Source: Aeromonas dhakensis (lineage in GTDB: Bacteria; Pseudomonadota; Gammaproteobacteria; Enterobacterales; Aeromonadaceae). From it: a stretch of 64,000 nt of DNA. The stretch spans positions 130,797-194,796 of the forward strand of contig NZ_CDBH01000061.1 in NCBI RefSeq assembly GCF_000820305.1, read 5' to 3'. The notes beneath the pieces were generated by a model, which searched no databases, had not been told where the DNA came from, and saw nothing but the letters and a program-made list of their open reading frames with translations. Positions within the stretch are counted from its first letter, which is position 1, and each line of letters starts with the position of its first letter. A program made the position numbers and the translations under genes. Below are positions 36,335-46,443 of this stretch, in pieces.

Positions 36335-37342
36335 TTAAATCAGGCCGGTGGCCGGTTCAAATCCGAATTTGATATTTATGCACTGCATGGCCTGGGAGGT
36401 GGCGCCCTTGAGCAGGTTGTCGATGGCGGATACCACCACCAGCATGTTGCCCTGCTGTTGCCAGGCGAGGTCGCAGTAAGGGGTGCCCGCGACGCCACGA
36501 ATGGAGGGCATTTGGCCGGTCAGACGCACCAGCGGCTTGCCCTCGTAGGCCTTGAGGTAGGCCTGATCCACCTGGGTCGGTGTCACGCCGTCCGCCAACT
36601 GCACATAGATGGTGGCCAGGATGCCGCGCACATAGTTGCCAAGGTGAGGCTGGAACAGCACCTCCTTGCCCAGGTGGTGGCTGATCTCCGGCTGGTGCCT
36701 GTGATTGAAGGTGCCGTAGGGGTTGAGGCTCACCTCGCAGAAGCTGGTGTTGATGGCCGCCTTGCGACCGGCCCCGGAGACCCCGGAGACGGCGTTGATG
36801 ATGGGCTGCCACCCCTTGGCGATGAGACCAGCCTGCTGCAGCGGCTTGAGGGCGCAGAGGGAGGCGGTCGGGTAGCAACCTGGCACGGCAATCAGCTGGG
36901 CCGCCTTCACCGCTTCGGCATTCCACTCGGCCAGGCCGTAGGCGGCCTGATCCAGCCACTGCTCGCTCTCATGGGTGAAGCCGTAGTAGGAGGCGTAGAA
37001 CTGCTGATCCCTGACCCGGAAGGCACCGGAGAGATCGAACACCGGCAGCCCCTTGGCCAGGAACTTGGGCGCAAGTTCCGCGCTCACCTCGTGGGCGGTG
37101 GCCAGCAGCACCAGGTCGGCCTGGGTCAGGATCCGGGTCATGCCATCTTCGTCCAGCGGCAGCAGCGGCTGATCGAGCGCGCCGACCCACTGGGGATGCA
37201 GAGAAGAGAAACGCTTGTGGGCGTCCTGGCTGCCGGCGGAAACATAGAGGCCGAACAGCTTGAGTTGTGGATGGTTCTGGACCAGGGCGGCCAGCTCGGC
37301 TCCCGCGTAGCCACTGGCACCGACGATAACGGTGTTAAGCAT
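36335..37342 (-). CDS. argC: N-acetyl-gamma-glutamyl-phosphate reductase ArgC
   Basis: This 335-residue NADPH-dependent dehydrogenase makes N-acetylglutamate semialdehyde. The N-terminal Rossmann motif is [17 protein letters not shown] and the active-site Cys is in [26 protein letters not shown] lies in the substrate domain. It is the first gene of argCBFGH and is divergent from argE, with the ARG boxes in the shared promoter region. Confidence 0.96.
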   Translation of the reverse strand: MLNTVIVGASGYAGAELAALVQNHPQLKLFGLYVSAGSQDAHKRFSSLHPQWVGALDQPLLPLDEDGMTRILTQADLVLLATAHEVSAELAPKFLAKGLPVFDLSGAFRVRDQQFYASYYGFTHESEQWLDQAAYGLAEWNAEAVKAAQLIAVPGCYPTASLCALKPLQQAGLIAKGWQPIINAVSGVSGAGRKAAINTSFCEVSLNPYGTFNHRHQPEISHHLGKEVLFQPHLGNYVRGILATIYVQLADGVTPTQVDQAYLKAYEGKPLVRLTGQMPSIRGVAGTPYCDLAWQQQGNMLVVVSAIDNLLKGATSQAMQCINIKFGFEPATGLI

Positions 37343-37610
37343 GTTGAGTATTCCAAGTCAGAGTTCGAGATTCACAGCATGGTGCTGCGGTGCGCAAGGG
37401 GGTTCGATGCCCCATGCACGAGTGCGGAGGGGCAATTCAGGCGGGTGTGTGTCGTCGGTTATAGATCAGGTGACAGAACATTAACTTTCCCTTACAACTA
37501 GAAGCCTTGTCGATGAGCCACGTATTCAGGCAAACTTACAGAATATTCATGCACTCACTTTGCATTTGTATTTTCTAACAGAAACATTCCGGGGAAGCAA
37601 GGAGGAGCAG
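37343..37610. promoter_or_regulatory. argC-argE divergent control region
   Basis: This 268-base region serves argCBFGH leftward and argE rightward. The right half is A+T-rich and carries the paired ARG boxes at 37538-37576. The left half contains GC-rich stretches with no recognised signal. Confidence 0.6.
37538..37576. promoter_or_regulatory. Tandem ARG boxes (ArgR operator)
   Basis: Two 18-base sites separated by exactly three bases, the canonical ArgR operator layout: 37538-37555 (ACAGAATATTCATGCACT, 13 of 16 defined positions of the consensus WNTGAATWWWWATTCANW) and 37559-37576 (TTTGCATTTGTATTTTCT, 12 of 16). They lie 35 bases upstream of the argE start codon and about 195 bases from argC. 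ArgR with arginine would repress both directions if the promoters overlap here. Confidence 0.65.
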
Positions 37611-38756
37611 GTGGCCAATCTGGATTTTTTTTCACTCTACAAGAATATTATTGCGATTCCGTCCATCAGCAGCACGGATCCCCGCTGGGATCAGAGCAAT
37701 GAGGCGGTGATCCGGCTGCTGGCCGACTGGTTCGCTCAGCTCGGCTTTCAGTGCGAGGTGACCGCCCTGCCCGATCTGCCGGGCAAGTTCAATCTGGTGG
37801 CGACGATAGGTCAAGGTGAAGGGGGGCTGCTGCTGGCGGGCCACACAGATACTGTGCCGTTCGACGAGGGAGCCTGGCGCAAGGATCCCTTCAAGGTGAC
37901 CGAGGAGGGCAACCGCCTCTATGGCCTCGGTACCATCGACATGAAGGGCTTCTTCGCCTTTATCGTCGAGGCGCTCAAGGAGATCGACCTCAAGACCCTC
38001 AGCAAGCCGCTGCGGATCCTGGCCACCGCCGATGAAGAGACCACCATGGCAGGGGCCCGCGCCATCGCCGCCGCGGCCGAGCTGAAACCCGACTACGCGG
38101 TGATCGGCGAGCCAACCGGGCTGGTGCCGGTGGTGGCCCACAAGGGCCACATGTCGGAAGCCATCCGCATCACAGGCAAGAGCGGTCACAGCTCGGATCC
38201 CGCCAACGGCGTCAACGCGCTGGAGATCATGCACCAGGCCATGGGCCAGGTGCTCAAGCTGCAGCACAGCCTGAAGGAGAAGTACGCCGACCACAGATTC
38301 GCCGTGCCGCAGCCGACACTGAACCTCGGCTACATCCAGGGGGGCGACAGCCCGAACCGCATCTGCGGCTGCTGCGAACTGCACATCGACATGCGCCCCA
38401 CCCCGCAGGTGGGCCCAGACGAGCTGATGGGCATGCTCAAAGAAGCGCTCTCCCCCATCGAGATCCACCAGCCTGGCTGTCTGCACCTGCAGCACCTGCA
38501 CGAGCCAATCCCCGCCTATGCCTGCGCCGATGACTCCGAGCTGGTGCGCGAGGCCGAGCGGGCCAGTGGTCGGGCCGCCGAATCCGTGAACTATTGCACC
38601 GAGGCCCCCTTCATCCAGCAGCTCGGTTGTGAAACCATAGTGCTGGGTCCCGGCCACATCGCCCAGGCCCACCAGCCGGACGAATATCTCGATCTGTCGT
38701 TCGTTAAACCGACCACCAGCGTATTGCAGCACCTGATCCGCCGTTTCTGCCTCTGA
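37611..38756 (+). CDS. argE: Acetylornithine deacetylase ArgE
   Basis: This 381-residue M20-family zinc deacetylase releases ornithine from N-acetylornithine (E. coli ArgE has 383). Metal ligands are in [13 protein letters not shown] and [14 protein letters not shown], the catalytic Glu pair in [14 protein letters not shown], and the last His near [18 protein letters not shown] chose the GTG at 37611 because a strong AAGGAGGAGCAG site precedes it; an ATG at 37560 lies within the ARG-box region and is unlikely. The presence of argE shows the linear arginine pathway rather than only ArgJ recycling. Confidence 0.93.
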   Translation: MANLDFFSLYKNIIAIPSISSTDPRWDQSNEAVIRLLADWFAQLGFQCEVTALPDLPGKFNLVATIGQGEGGLLLAGHTDTVPFDEGAWRKDPFKVTEEGNRLYGLGTIDMKGFFAFIVEALKEIDLKTLSKPLRILATADEETTMAGARAIAAAAELKPDYAVIGEPTGLVPVVAHKGHMSEAIRITGKSGHSSDPANGVNALEIMHQAMGQVLKLQHSLKEKYADHRFAVPQPTLNLGYIQGGDSPNRICGCCELHIDMRPTPQVGPDELMGMLKEALSPIEIHQPGCLHLQHLHEPIPAYACADDSELVREAERASGRAAESVNYCTEAPFIQQLGCETIVLGPGHIAQAHQPDEYLDLSFVKPTTSVLQHLIRRFCL

Positions 38757-38971
38757 ACTGACGGGAATGTAAGTAAGTTACATGACATCGCACCTCGGGA
38801 CAGGTGATGGAAATACATGTTCTGAATCGGCCTGTTATTTGACCTTGCGCAGACAATCTGGGTAGATTGTCACCCTAAGATGACGGAGCATATGTTGTAA
38901 TCGCACAACAATAAGTGAGGTCGTCTCGCACCCCGGATGGGTGTCAGGCACCAACAAGATAAGGATGTGGA

Positions 38972-41605
38972 ATGAACGAAAAGTACGCCGCACTACGCGC
39001 CAACGTAGGCATGCTGGGTCAACTGCTGGGCAAGTCCATCAAGGATCATCAGGGACAGGCCTTCCTCGACAAGATCGAAACCATTCGCCAGCTGGCCAAA
39101 TCCTCCCGCAAAGGCAATGAGACGGACCGGGAACGTCTGCTCGACACCCTGCGCAACCTGAGCGACGACGAGCTGCTGCCGGTGGCCCGCGCCTTCAGCC
39201 AGTTCCTCAACCTGGCCAACGTGGCCGAACAGTTCCACACCATCTCCCGTCGCTGCGAAGAGCAGGTCTGCACCCCGGATCCGCTGGAGCAGATGTTTGA
39301 CAAGCTGAAAGCCTCCAACCTGTCGCAGGAGGCCATCATCCAGGCCGTGCGCGAGCTGGACATCGATCTGGTGCTGACCGCCCACCCCACCGAGGTGACC
39401 CGTCGCACCCTGATCCACAAGCACGTGCAGCTCAACGACTGCCTCGAGGCGCTGGAGCTCTCCGATCTGCTGCCCCGCGAGCGGGACAAGATCCTCAATC
39501 GCATCGAACAGCTGGTCAACCAGGCCTGGCACACCAACGAGATCCGCGAACAGCGCCCGACCCCGGTGGACGAGGCCAAGTGGGGCTTCGCCGTGGTGGA
39601 AAACAGCCTGTGGCCGGCCATCCCCGAATTCATGCGCAATCTGGACGAGCGGCTGCAACACCACCTGGGTGTGCGGCTGCCGCTGGATGCCGCGCCGGTC
39701 AAGTTCACCTCCTGGATGGGCGGTGACCGCGACGGCAACCCCTTCGTCACCGCCAAGGTGACCGCCGAAGTGCTGGAGCTGGGCCGCTGGATGGCGGTGA
39801 GCCTGTTCTACAAGGACATCAAGGAGCTCACCTCCGAGCTCTCCATGTCCGACTGCACCGACGCCGTGCGCGAACGGGTCGGCGATCACCCCGAGCCCTA
39901 CCGCGCCCTGGTCCGCGAGCTGCGCGAACAGTTGCGCGAGACCCAGGAGTTCCTGACCGCCAAGGTGCAGGGCCAGGCGAGCGAGAGCCGGGATCTGGTC
40001 AAGACCACCGCCCAGCTGCGCGAGCCGCTGGAGCTCTGCTACCACTCCCTGCACGCCTGCGGCATGGGCAACATCGCCGATGGCATGCTGCTTGACGTGC
40101 TGCGCAAGCTGGCCTGTTTCGGCATCCACCTGGTCAAGCTGGACATCCGTCAGGATGGCGAGCGCCACGGCCAGGTCTTCTCCGAGCTGACCCGCTACCT
40201 CGGCATGGGTGACTACGCCGAGTGGAGCGAGGACGACAAACAGGCCTTCCTGCTCAACGAACTCAACTCCCGCCGCCCGCTCATCCCGAGCGACTGGGCG
40301 CCGAGCGACGAGACCCGCGAGACCCTGGACACCTGCAAGGTCATCGCCCAGCACGATCCCGATGCGTTCGGCATCTACATCATCTCCATGGCTGGCGCGC
40401 CGTCCGACGTGCTGGCGGTGCAGCTGTTGCTCAAAGAGGCCGGCTGCAAGTTCCGCATGCCGGTCGCCCCGCTGTTCGAAACCCAGGAAGACCTGATGGC
40501 GGGCACCGCCGTGATGGAACGCCTGCTGTCGGTGGACTGGTATCGCGGCTACATCCAGGGCCGTCAGTACGTGATGATCGGCTACTCCGACTCTGCCAAG
40601 GACGCGGGCATGATGGCCGCCGGCTGGGCCCAGTACGCCGCCATGGAATCCCTGGTGGCACTGGCCGAGGCCAACAATCTGCGCCTCACCCTGTTCCATG
40701 GCCGTGGCGGCACCGTGGGCCGTGGTGGCGCCCCTGCCCATCAGGCCATCCTGTCGCAACCGCCGGGATCCCTGCGCGGTGGCCTGCGGGTGACCGAACA
40801 GGGCGAGATGATCCGCTTCAAGTTCGGCCTGCCCAAGGTGGCCATCCAGAGCCTCAACCTCTACACCAGCGCCGTGCTGGAGGGGAACCTGCTGCCGCCG
40901 CCCAAGCCCAAGGAGTGCTGGCGCGCCGTGATGGAGCAGCTGGCGTCCGTCTCCTGCGATCACTACCGCAGTATCGTGCGCGGTCACCCGGACTTCGTGC
41001 CCTACTTCCGCGCCGCCACCCCCGAGATGGAGCTTGGCAAGCTGCCGCTCGGTTCGCGCCCCTCCAAGCGCAAACCCAACGGTGGGGTCGAGAGCCTGCG
41101 CGCCATCCCCTGGATCTTCGCCTGGACCCAGAACCGGCTGATGCTGCCGGCCTGGCTCGGTGCCCACAAGGGGCTGCAGCAAGCCATCGCCGACGGTCAG
41201 AAAGGTGTGCTGGAAGAGATGAGCCGTCAGTGGCCCTTCTTCCGCACTCGCCTCGAGATGCTGGAGATGGTGTTCCTCAAGGCTGACGTCTGGCTGGCCG
41301 AGTACTACGACACCCGGCTGGTGCCCAAGGAGCTGTGGGGCCTCGGCAAACAGCTGCGTCAGGAGCTTGCCGACTCCATCCAGGTGGTGCTGGAGCTGCG
41401 CCCGCAGGGCGACTTGCTCGACGACCAGCCCTGGATCAAGGAGTCCATCAAGCTGCGCAACCCCTACACAGACCCGCTCAACGTGCTGCAGGTCGAGCTG
41501 CTGGGCCGCTCGCGCAACCATGCCGAAACTCTGCATCCCGAGCTGGATCAGGCGCTGATGGTCACCATCGCCGGCATCGCCGCCGGTATGCGCAACACCG
41601 GTTGA
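38972..41605 (+). CDS. ppc: Phosphoenolpyruvate carboxylase
   Basis: This 877-residue enzyme carboxylates PEP to oxaloacetate, the main anaplerotic step. Catalytic segments are complete: [12 protein letters not shown] (essential His), [25 protein letters not shown] (catalytic Lys), [12 protein letters not shown] (glycine-rich loop) and [21 protein letters not shown]. It ends with MRNTG, the conserved C-terminal tail of the allosterically regulated bacterial form. It is monocistronic, with a perfect terminator hairpin 28 bases after the stop. Confidence 0.97.
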   Translation: MNEKYAALRANVGMLGQLLGKSIKDHQGQAFLDKIETIRQLAKSSRKGNETDRERLLDTLRNLSDDELLPVARAFSQFLNLANVAEQFHTISRRCEEQVCTPDPLEQMFDKLKASNLSQEAIIQAVRELDIDLVLTAHPTEVTRRTLIHKHVQLNDCLEALELSDLLPRERDKILNRIEQLVNQAWHTNEIREQRPTPVDEAKWGFAVVENSLWPAIPEFMRNLDERLQHHLGVRLPLDAAPVKFTSWMGGDRDGNPFVTAKVTAEVLELGRWMAVSLFYKDIKELTSELSMSDCTDAVRERVGDHPEPYRALVRELREQLRETQEFLTAKVQGQASESRDLVKTTAQLREPLELCYHSLHACGMGNIADGMLLDVLRKLACFGIHLVKLDIRQDGERHGQVFSELTRYLGMGDYAEWSEDDKQAFLLNELNSRRPLIPSDWAPSDETRETLDTCKVIAQHDPDAFGIYIISMAGAPSDVLAVQLLLKEAGCKFRMPVAPLFETQEDLMAGTAVMERLLSVDWYRGYIQGRQYVMIGYSDSAKDAGMMAAGWAQYAAMESLVALAEANNLRLTLFHGRGGTVGRGGAPAHQAILSQPPGSLRGGLRVTEQGEMIRFKFGLPKVAIQSLNLYTSAVLEGNLLPPPKPKECWRAVMEQLASVSCDHYRSIVRGHPDFVPYFRAATPEMELGKLPLGSRPSKRKPNGGVESLRAIPWIFAWTQNRLMLPAWLGAHKGLQQAIADGQKGVLEEMSRQWPFFRTRLEMLEMVFLKADVWLAEYYDTRLVPKELWGLGKQLRQELADSIQVVLELRPQGDLLDDQPWIKESIKLRNPYTDPLNVLQVELLGRSRNHAETLHPELDQALMVTIAGIAAGMRNTG

Positions 41606-41633
41606 TAGTCTCGGGGCTATCAAGCTCCCCTCA

Positions 41634-41665
41634 ATGACAAAGGGCGCCTCGGCGCCCTTTGTCAT
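41634..41665 (+). terminator. Rho-independent terminator of ppc
   Basis: A perfect 15-base-pair stem ATGACAAAGGGCGCC / GGCGCCCTTTGTCAT with a two-base loop begins 28 bases past the ppc stop. The arms carry their own A and T runs (CAAAGGG / CCCTTTG). Confidence 0.8.
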
Positions 41666-42212
41666 ATCTACAGGGCATGCTGGAGCCATATTGCCGGAGA
41701 ATCCTTGGTCGTTAGGCGTTGCCATGGAATCGCAGGGTCGATTAACTATCAGGCGCAATCGCCCGCTTTACAGCTTTAGAGGATGGTGGATGCAAGCCTG
41801 CCGGTCTCGAAGGGGTGTCGCCCGCCCTTCGGGCTGGGGCGAGTGACTTTGGAAAGACCCAAAGTCACCAAAGGTCTTCTCCCCCGCTTCTTCGCCCGAC
41901 TACGTCGGGTACCTTCGGCTCACCCGCATGTCCGACGGCACGCGCCGACGGGCCATCCATGGCCCGGCGCCACTCGCTCGACATCCTGTCTCGCGACCTG
42001 GACAAGCGTACTCGCCTCAGCGAATAAGAGGGGGAACCAATACCGTGCCCGTTCTTGACCAGTCTGTGCGGGAGCAATGCCCGTTCATGCTACCTGTGCA
42101 AGTCCGATTATTACCTGACTCCTGCCAACGACCTGTTGAAGAAGCTAAAAAACGGGCCGCTTACGGGATAGGGAAATCAGCCGGCAGACCTAAAAACCTG
42201 CCGCTAAACAAT
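41666..42212. other. Gene-free region between ppc and metL, partly repeat-like
   Basis: This stretch of about 550 bases has no supported gene. Open frames here (for example 41783-42058) are Arg/Pro/Ser-rich and lack ribosome sites. The central part, 41806-42030, looks like a dispersed non-coding repeat. From 42060 to 42212 the composition becomes more A+T-rich, with a small hairpin CGGCAG / CTGCCG (42182-42203), and reads like decayed sequence. Confidence 0.55.
41806..42030. repeat. Dispersed-repeat-like element
   Basis: It contains GTGACTTTGG / CCAAAGTCAC arms (41843-41852 with 41859-41868) followed by ACCAAAGG, then a palindrome GGGCCAT-CC-ATGGCCC (41950-41965) flanked by CGCCG/CGGCG. Blocks with 'gtcacc aaagg' and 'gggccatccatggccc' recur as intergenic repeats in many Proteobacteria, as I recall. 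Only one copy is in this window, so the repeat status is inferred. Confidence 0.4.
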
Positions 42213-42214
42213 AA

Positions 42215-42239
42215 AAAGAGGCGCCACTGGCGCCTCTTT
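42215..42239 (-). terminator. Terminator of metBL
   Basis: The stem AAAGAGGCGCC(A) / (T)GGCGCCTCTTT is followed on the minus strand by TTTTTA. It lies 21 bases after the metL stop and could also work on the plus strand. Confidence 0.82.
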
Positions 42240-42260
42240 GACTGAACGGCTTGTCCGCTG

Positions 42261-44729
42261 TTACAGGCTGGCACAGATCTGCCAGAGGTCGTACTGGATG
42301 GCGGCGGCCGTCACTTCCCGACCGGCGCCCGGGCCCTGGATGACCAGCGGGTTGGTGCGATAGCTGTCGCTCTCGATGGCGAACACGTTGTCGCAGGGCA
42401 AGAGGTTGGCGAACGGGTGGTGCGGCTCCAGCGCCTCCAGCCCGACCCGCGCCTTGCCGTCGTGCTCGAAACGGGCGACGTAGCGCAGCACCTTGCCGAC
42501 CCGGCGCGCCCCCTCGAAGGCGGTCTGGATCGGGTCATCCAGCTCTTTCAGCCTGTCCATGAACTGATCCGTGCTCACCTTGCGCAGGGAGACGGGCACC
42601 AGGTTCTCCAGCTCGATGTCGGCGGAGTCGAGCTCGAAACCCGCCTCCCGCGCCAGAATGAGCAGCTTGCGGCGCACATCCTGGCCGGAGAGATCCTCGC
42701 GGGGATCCGGCTCGGTCAGACCGTGTTGCCACGCCTCGTCCACCAGCTCGGAGAAGGGGCGACTGCCGTCATACTGCTGGAACAGCCAGGAGAGGGTGCC
42801 GGAGAAGATGCCGGAGACCCCCTGGATGCGGTCGCCGCTCTGGCGCAGCATCTGGATGCTGGACTGGATCGGCAGCCCGGCGCCGACGGTGGCGTTGTAG
42901 CGCCACTGCACCTGATGGTCGCGGCAGGTCTGCTTGATGCGCTGGTAGAACTCGCTGTCGGCGGCGCCGGCAAACTTGTTGGCGGCGATGATGTGAATGC
43001 CGAGCTGGGCGAAGTCCGGGTAGTAGCGGCTCACCGTCTCGCTGGCGGTCATGTCCAGCGCAATCAGGGTATCGAAGCCGTGTTGCTCCAGCTGGGCCAG
43101 CAGCTCGGGCCAGATCAGCGGCTTGGGATTGAAGTTGTCCTGCACCTTGAGCGGATCCAGCCCCTCTTCATCCAGCAGGCCCCCTTCCGAGCTGAACACC
43201 CCGTAGAGGGTGAGCGCCAGGTTCAGTTCATGCTCGAGCCGTGCCTTTTCCCGGGCATAGAGGTTCAGCCAGTGACCGCCGATGTTGCCCTTGCCGAACA
43301 CCACCAGCCCGACCCGGTTCGGGCGGCTGAACAAGGCGCTGTGCAGGGCGATCAGCAGCGGCTCCAGCACCACCTGGCGCAGCACGGCCACCAGGCTCAG
43401 GCCATCTTTGGCCACCTGCACGAACTCCAGCGGCTGATCCGCCAGCAGCTGGTAGAAGCGGTGACACTGCTCGGCGTTGTCGGTGACGCCGGCCCCCACC
43501 AGCGCCACCAGGCTGTAGCCTTCACGCTGGATAAGAGCGGTGAAGCTGCCCTGCAGCTGGAAGTCGCGCAGCAGCTCGAACGCCCCCTGCGCCACCTCGA
43601 GGGTGTAGGCGAGGCGCAGGATCCGGCGATCCGGCTGGCGCTGCAAGGTGAGCGGGTTGAGGCGATGGCGGGCCAGATAAGCCTCGATGGTTGCCACTGT
43701 CTGCTCAAAATCAGTCTGCGGCAGCACCTTGAGCTCGATGAGGGCGATCTGATCCACCGAGGAGACGATGCGGGCGCCGCCGGAGCGGGGGGCACGGCGC
43801 AGGATGTGAGTGCAGCCCTCGTCCGGGTTGTAGCTGCAGCGCAGGGTGAGCCGCTGGCGGCTGTCGGCCACCGGCTGCAGGGTGCGCGAGTGCAGCACCG
43901 AGGAGCCGAGGCGGGCCAGCTCGTTGGCTTCGGCCAGGCTCAGGCGCTCCAGCAGGCGCGCCTCCTTGACCCGGCGCGGGTCGGCGCTGTAGACCCCGGC
44001 CACGTCGCTCCAGATGGTGGTGGATTCGCCGTCCGCCAGCAGGGCCAACAGGCTGGCGCTGTAGTCGGAGCCGTTACGGCCGAGCAGCAGGGAGCGTCCC
44101 TCCATGTCGGCGGCGATAAAACCGGTCACCACGATGCGACCGGTGTGCTCGGCCAGTCGCGCCTTGAGCAGTTCGCTGGAGAGCGCGGTATCCACCTTGA
44201 CCAGGGCGCCATCCTCGGCGCGCAGGAAACTGCGGGCATCGAGCCAGATGGCCTTGTCACCGCGACTGGTGAGCAGGGCGGCCAGCAGGCGCGCCGACCA
44301 CACCTCGCCAAAGGCGAGCAGGCCGTTGCGCTCGAAGCGGTCAAACTGCCCCTCCAGGGTCTTGGCGATGAGCTGCATGTCGTCGGCCAGCTGCTGGCTC
44401 AGTTCGAGGTGAAGCTCTCCTTCCAGCAGACCGTCGATCAGGCTCTGCTGATAGGCCTGCAGGGCCGAGATGGCCTCGCCGGCGGCTTCATCCCCGGCTT
44501 CGGCCAGCTCCACCAGCTGGATCAGCCGGTTGGTGGTCTTGCCGGCGGCGGAGACCACCACCAGCTCTCGCCCGCCCCCCTGCTGCTCGGCTTGTTGTTC
44601 GAGAATGCTGGCGACCCGGCGGTAACAGACCGGATCCGCCAGGCTGCTGCCACCGAATTTGTGGACGTGACGTCGCTTCAAGCCTGCTTCTGTTGCCACC
44701 GCGATCTCTCCTTGTTGCTGCTGTTCCAT
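42261..44729 (-). CDS. metL: Bifunctional aspartate kinase / homoserine dehydrogenase II, MetL
   Basis: This 822-residue protein (E. coli MetL has 810) catalyses the first and third steps from aspartate toward methionine. The N-terminal aspartokinase (about 18-300) begins HVHKFGGSSLADP and has GRNGSDYSASLLA; an ACT-like linker region spans about 330-460; the homoserine dehydrogenase begins at VGLVVFGKGNIGGHW (about 477) and ends with PGAGREVTAAAIQYDL. It follows metB with a one-base overlap (TAATG), as in E. coli metBL. MetJ repression is expected from the operator upstream of metB. Confidence 0.95.
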   Translation of the reverse strand: MEQQQQGEIAVATEAGLKRRHVHKFGGSSLADPVCYRRVASILEQQAEQQGGGRELVVVSAAGKTTNRLIQLVELAEAGDEAAGEAISALQAYQQSLIDGLLEGELHLELSQQLADDMQLIAKTLEGQFDRFERNGLLAFGEVWSARLLAALLTSRGDKAIWLDARSFLRAEDGALVKVDTALSSELLKARLAEHTGRIVVTGFIAADMEGRSLLLGRNGSDYSASLLALLADGESTTIWSDVAGVYSADPRRVKEARLLERLSLAEANELARLGSSVLHSRTLQPVADSRQRLTLRCSYNPDEGCTHILRRAPRSGGARIVSSVDQIALIELKVLPQTDFEQTVATIEAYLARHRLNPLTLQRQPDRRILRLAYTLEVAQGAFELLRDFQLQGSFTALIQREGYSLVALVGAGVTDNAEQCHRFYQLLADQPLEFVQVAKDGLSLVAVLRQVVLEPLLIALHSALFSRPNRVGLVVFGKGNIGGHWLNLYAREKARLEHELNLALTLYGVFSSEGGLLDEEGLDPLKVQDNFNPKPLIWPELLAQLEQHGFDTLIALDMTASETVSRYYPDFAQLGIHIIAANKFAGAADSEFYQRIKQTCRDHQVQWRYNATVGAGLPIQSSIQMLRQSGDRIQGVSGIFSGTLSWLFQQYDGSRPFSELVDEAWQHGLTEPDPREDLSGQDVRRKLLILAREAGFELDSADIELENLVPVSLRKVSTDQFMDRLKELDDPIQTAFEGARRVGKVLRYVARFEHDGKARVGLEALEPHHPFANLLPCDNVFAIESDSYRTNPLVIQGPGAGREVTAAAIQYDLWQICASL

Positions 44730-45901
44730 TACTTCGCCACCTGCTGTGCCTGCTGTGCTTGTGCAAACGCCTGGGCCAGATCGGCCACCAGATCCTCACC
44801 GTGCTCGATACCGACCGACAGGCGCAGCAGCTGACTGCTGATGCCTGCCGCCTGCTGGGCGGCCGGGGTCATAGCCCTGTGGGTCATGCTGGCCGGATGG
44901 GCCACCAGACTCTCCACCCCGCCAAGGGATTCGGCCACCGAGAAGAGGGTGAGGGCCGCCAGGAAGGCGCGAATGCCCGCCTCGCTGCAATCGAGCTCAA
45001 AACTTAGCATGGCGCCGAAACCGGACTGTTGACGGCGCGCAATATCGTGGCCCGGATGGCTCGGCAGGCTGGGGTGATAGATGCGTTTGACCAGCGGCTG
45101 CTGCTGCAGGAAGGCGAGGATGCGGTCGGTGTTCTCCTGATGGGCGCGCAACCTGGGAGCCAGGGTGCGCAGGCCGCGCAGGGTGAGGTAGGAGTCGAAT
45201 GCCCCGGAGGTGAGTCCCAGACAGTTGGCCCACCACACCAGTGAGTCGGCCAGCTCGGGTTCCTTGGCGATCGCCACCCCGCCCACCACGTCGGAGTGGC
45301 CGTTGATGTACTTGGTGGTGGAGTGCACCACCAGATCGGCCCCCAGCGCCAGCGGCTGTTGCAGCAGTGGCGAGAGGAAGGTGTTGTCCACCGCCACCTT
45401 GGCCCCCGCCGCGTGGGACGCCTCGGCGATGGCGGCGATGTCCACCACCCGCAGCAGCGGGTTGGAGGGGGTCTCCACCCACACCAGCGCAGGCTGCTGG
45501 GCCAGTGCCTCGGCCAGTGCCGCCGCATCCCCCTGATCAACGAACTGCACCCGGTAGTGGCCCTTGGCCGCCAGGTACTCGAACAGGCGCCAGGTGCCGC
45601 CGTAGCAGTCGTGGGGGGCGATCAGCAGATCCCCCGCCTTGAGCAGGGCGGTGGTGACCAGATGAACGGCCCCCATGCCGGTGCCGGTCACCACGGCGCC
45701 GGCGCCCCCTTCCAGGGCCGCCAGGGCGTCCGCCAGATTGGTGCGGGTCGGGTTGCCGGAGCGGGCATAATCGTATTGACGGGGCTCGCCAAAGTCGGCA
45801 AAGGTGTAGTTGCTGGAGAGGTAAATGGGCGGCACCACGGCACCGTGTTGCTGGTCAGTCTCAATCCCGGTGCGCACTGCCTGGGTGGCCTTGTGGGTCA
45901 T
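44729..45901 (-). CDS. metB: Cystathionine gamma-synthase MetB
   Basis: This 390-residue PLP enzyme makes cystathionine from O-succinylhomoserine and cysteine. The PLP Lys is in VVHSTTKYINGHSDVVGG, with YDYARSGNPTR and YGGTWRLFEYLA earlier. It is the first gene of metBL and is divergent from metJ. The MetJ operator lies 111-134 bases upstream of its start. Confidence 0.95.
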   Translation of the reverse strand: MTHKATQAVRTGIETDQQHGAVVPPIYLSSNYTFADFGEPRQYDYARSGNPTRTNLADALAALEGGAGAVVTGTGMGAVHLVTTALLKAGDLLIAPHDCYGGTWRLFEYLAAKGHYRVQFVDQGDAAALAEALAQQPALVWVETPSNPLLRVVDIAAIAEASHAAGAKVAVDNTFLSPLLQQPLALGADLVVHSTTKYINGHSDVVGGVAIAKEPELADSLVWWANCLGLTSGAFDSYLTLRGLRTLAPRLRAHQENTDRILAFLQQQPLVKRIYHPSLPSHPGHDIARRQQSGFGAMLSFELDCSEAGIRAFLAALTLFSVAESLGGVESLVAHPASMTHRAMTPAAQQAAGISSQLLRLSVGIEHGEDLVADLAQAFAQAQQAQQVAK

Positions 45902-46011
45902 GTCACTCTCCTTGATGTCTCTTCACACGCTGGCATGCTGTTTCTGCCACGCGCATCCCGCCATTGCAGGCTCATGGTGACCCACACTACGCCAGCTTAA
46001 AAAGGCCGTCA

Positions 46012-46035
46012 ACACTTCTAGACGTCTAAATGGCT
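46012..46035. promoter_or_regulatory. MetJ operator (three adjacent met boxes)
   Basis: Three contiguous eight-base units: ACACTTCT (46012-46019), AGACGTCT (46020-46027, identical to the met-box consensus) and AAATGGCT (46028-46035). MetJ dimers with S-adenosylmethionine bind such tandem arrays cooperatively. The site is between divergent metB and metJ, the same arrangement as in E. coli, and should control both. Confidence 0.88.
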
Positions 46036-46108
46036 TTGCTGTTGGATTGCCATTGATTTCCTTAAGGGTTAAAATCCGCGCTCACGGCTAAACGAGAACA
46101 GGTGGATC

Positions 46109-46432
46109 ATGGGTACAGAGTGGAACGGCGACTACGTCAGCCCCTACGCGGAGCACGGCAAGAAGAGCGAACAGGTCAAGAAGATTACCGTCTCGATCCC
46201 GCTCAAGGTGCTGAAGGTGTTGACCGATGAGCGCACCCGCCGTCAGGTGAACAACCTGCGTCATGCGACCAACAGCGAGCTGCTCTGCGAAGCCTTCCTG
46301 CACGCCTTCACCGGTCAGCCGCTGCCCTGCGACGAAGATCTGCGCAAGGATCATCCGGACAGCGTCCCTGCCGAGGCGCGTGCCATCATGGAAGCACTGG
46401 GCAAAGAGATCGAAGATTTCGACGCCGAGTAA
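46109..46432 (+). CDS. metJ: Methionine repressor MetJ
   Basis: This 107-residue ribbon-helix-helix repressor (E. coli 105) has the DNA-binding strand [15 protein letters not shown], the helix pair [31 protein letters not shown] and the C-terminal acidic tail. It binds S-adenosylmethionine as co-repressor and represses the methionine regulon. It is divergent from metBL across its own operator. The following AraC-type gene starts 12 bases downstream. Confidence 0.97.
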   Translation: MGTEWNGDYVSPYAEHGKKSEQVKKITVSIPLKVLKVLTDERTRRQVNNLRHATNSELLCEAFLHAFTGQPLPCDEDLRKDHPDSVPAEARAIMEALGKEIEDFDAE

Positions 46433-46443
46433 TCCTGCAGCAG

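Noticed and set aside
38993..41758. A 921-residue open frame antisense to ppc
   Set aside because: It mirrors the ppc coding sequence in a G+C-rich genome, is His/Gln/Val/Gly-rich without any recognisable domain, and has no ribosome site. It is a composition artefact.
41783..42058. A 91-residue open frame in the ppc-metL gap
   Set aside because: It runs through hairpins and a palindrome of a repeat-like element, is Arg/Pro-rich and lacks a ribosome site, so it is not a gene.
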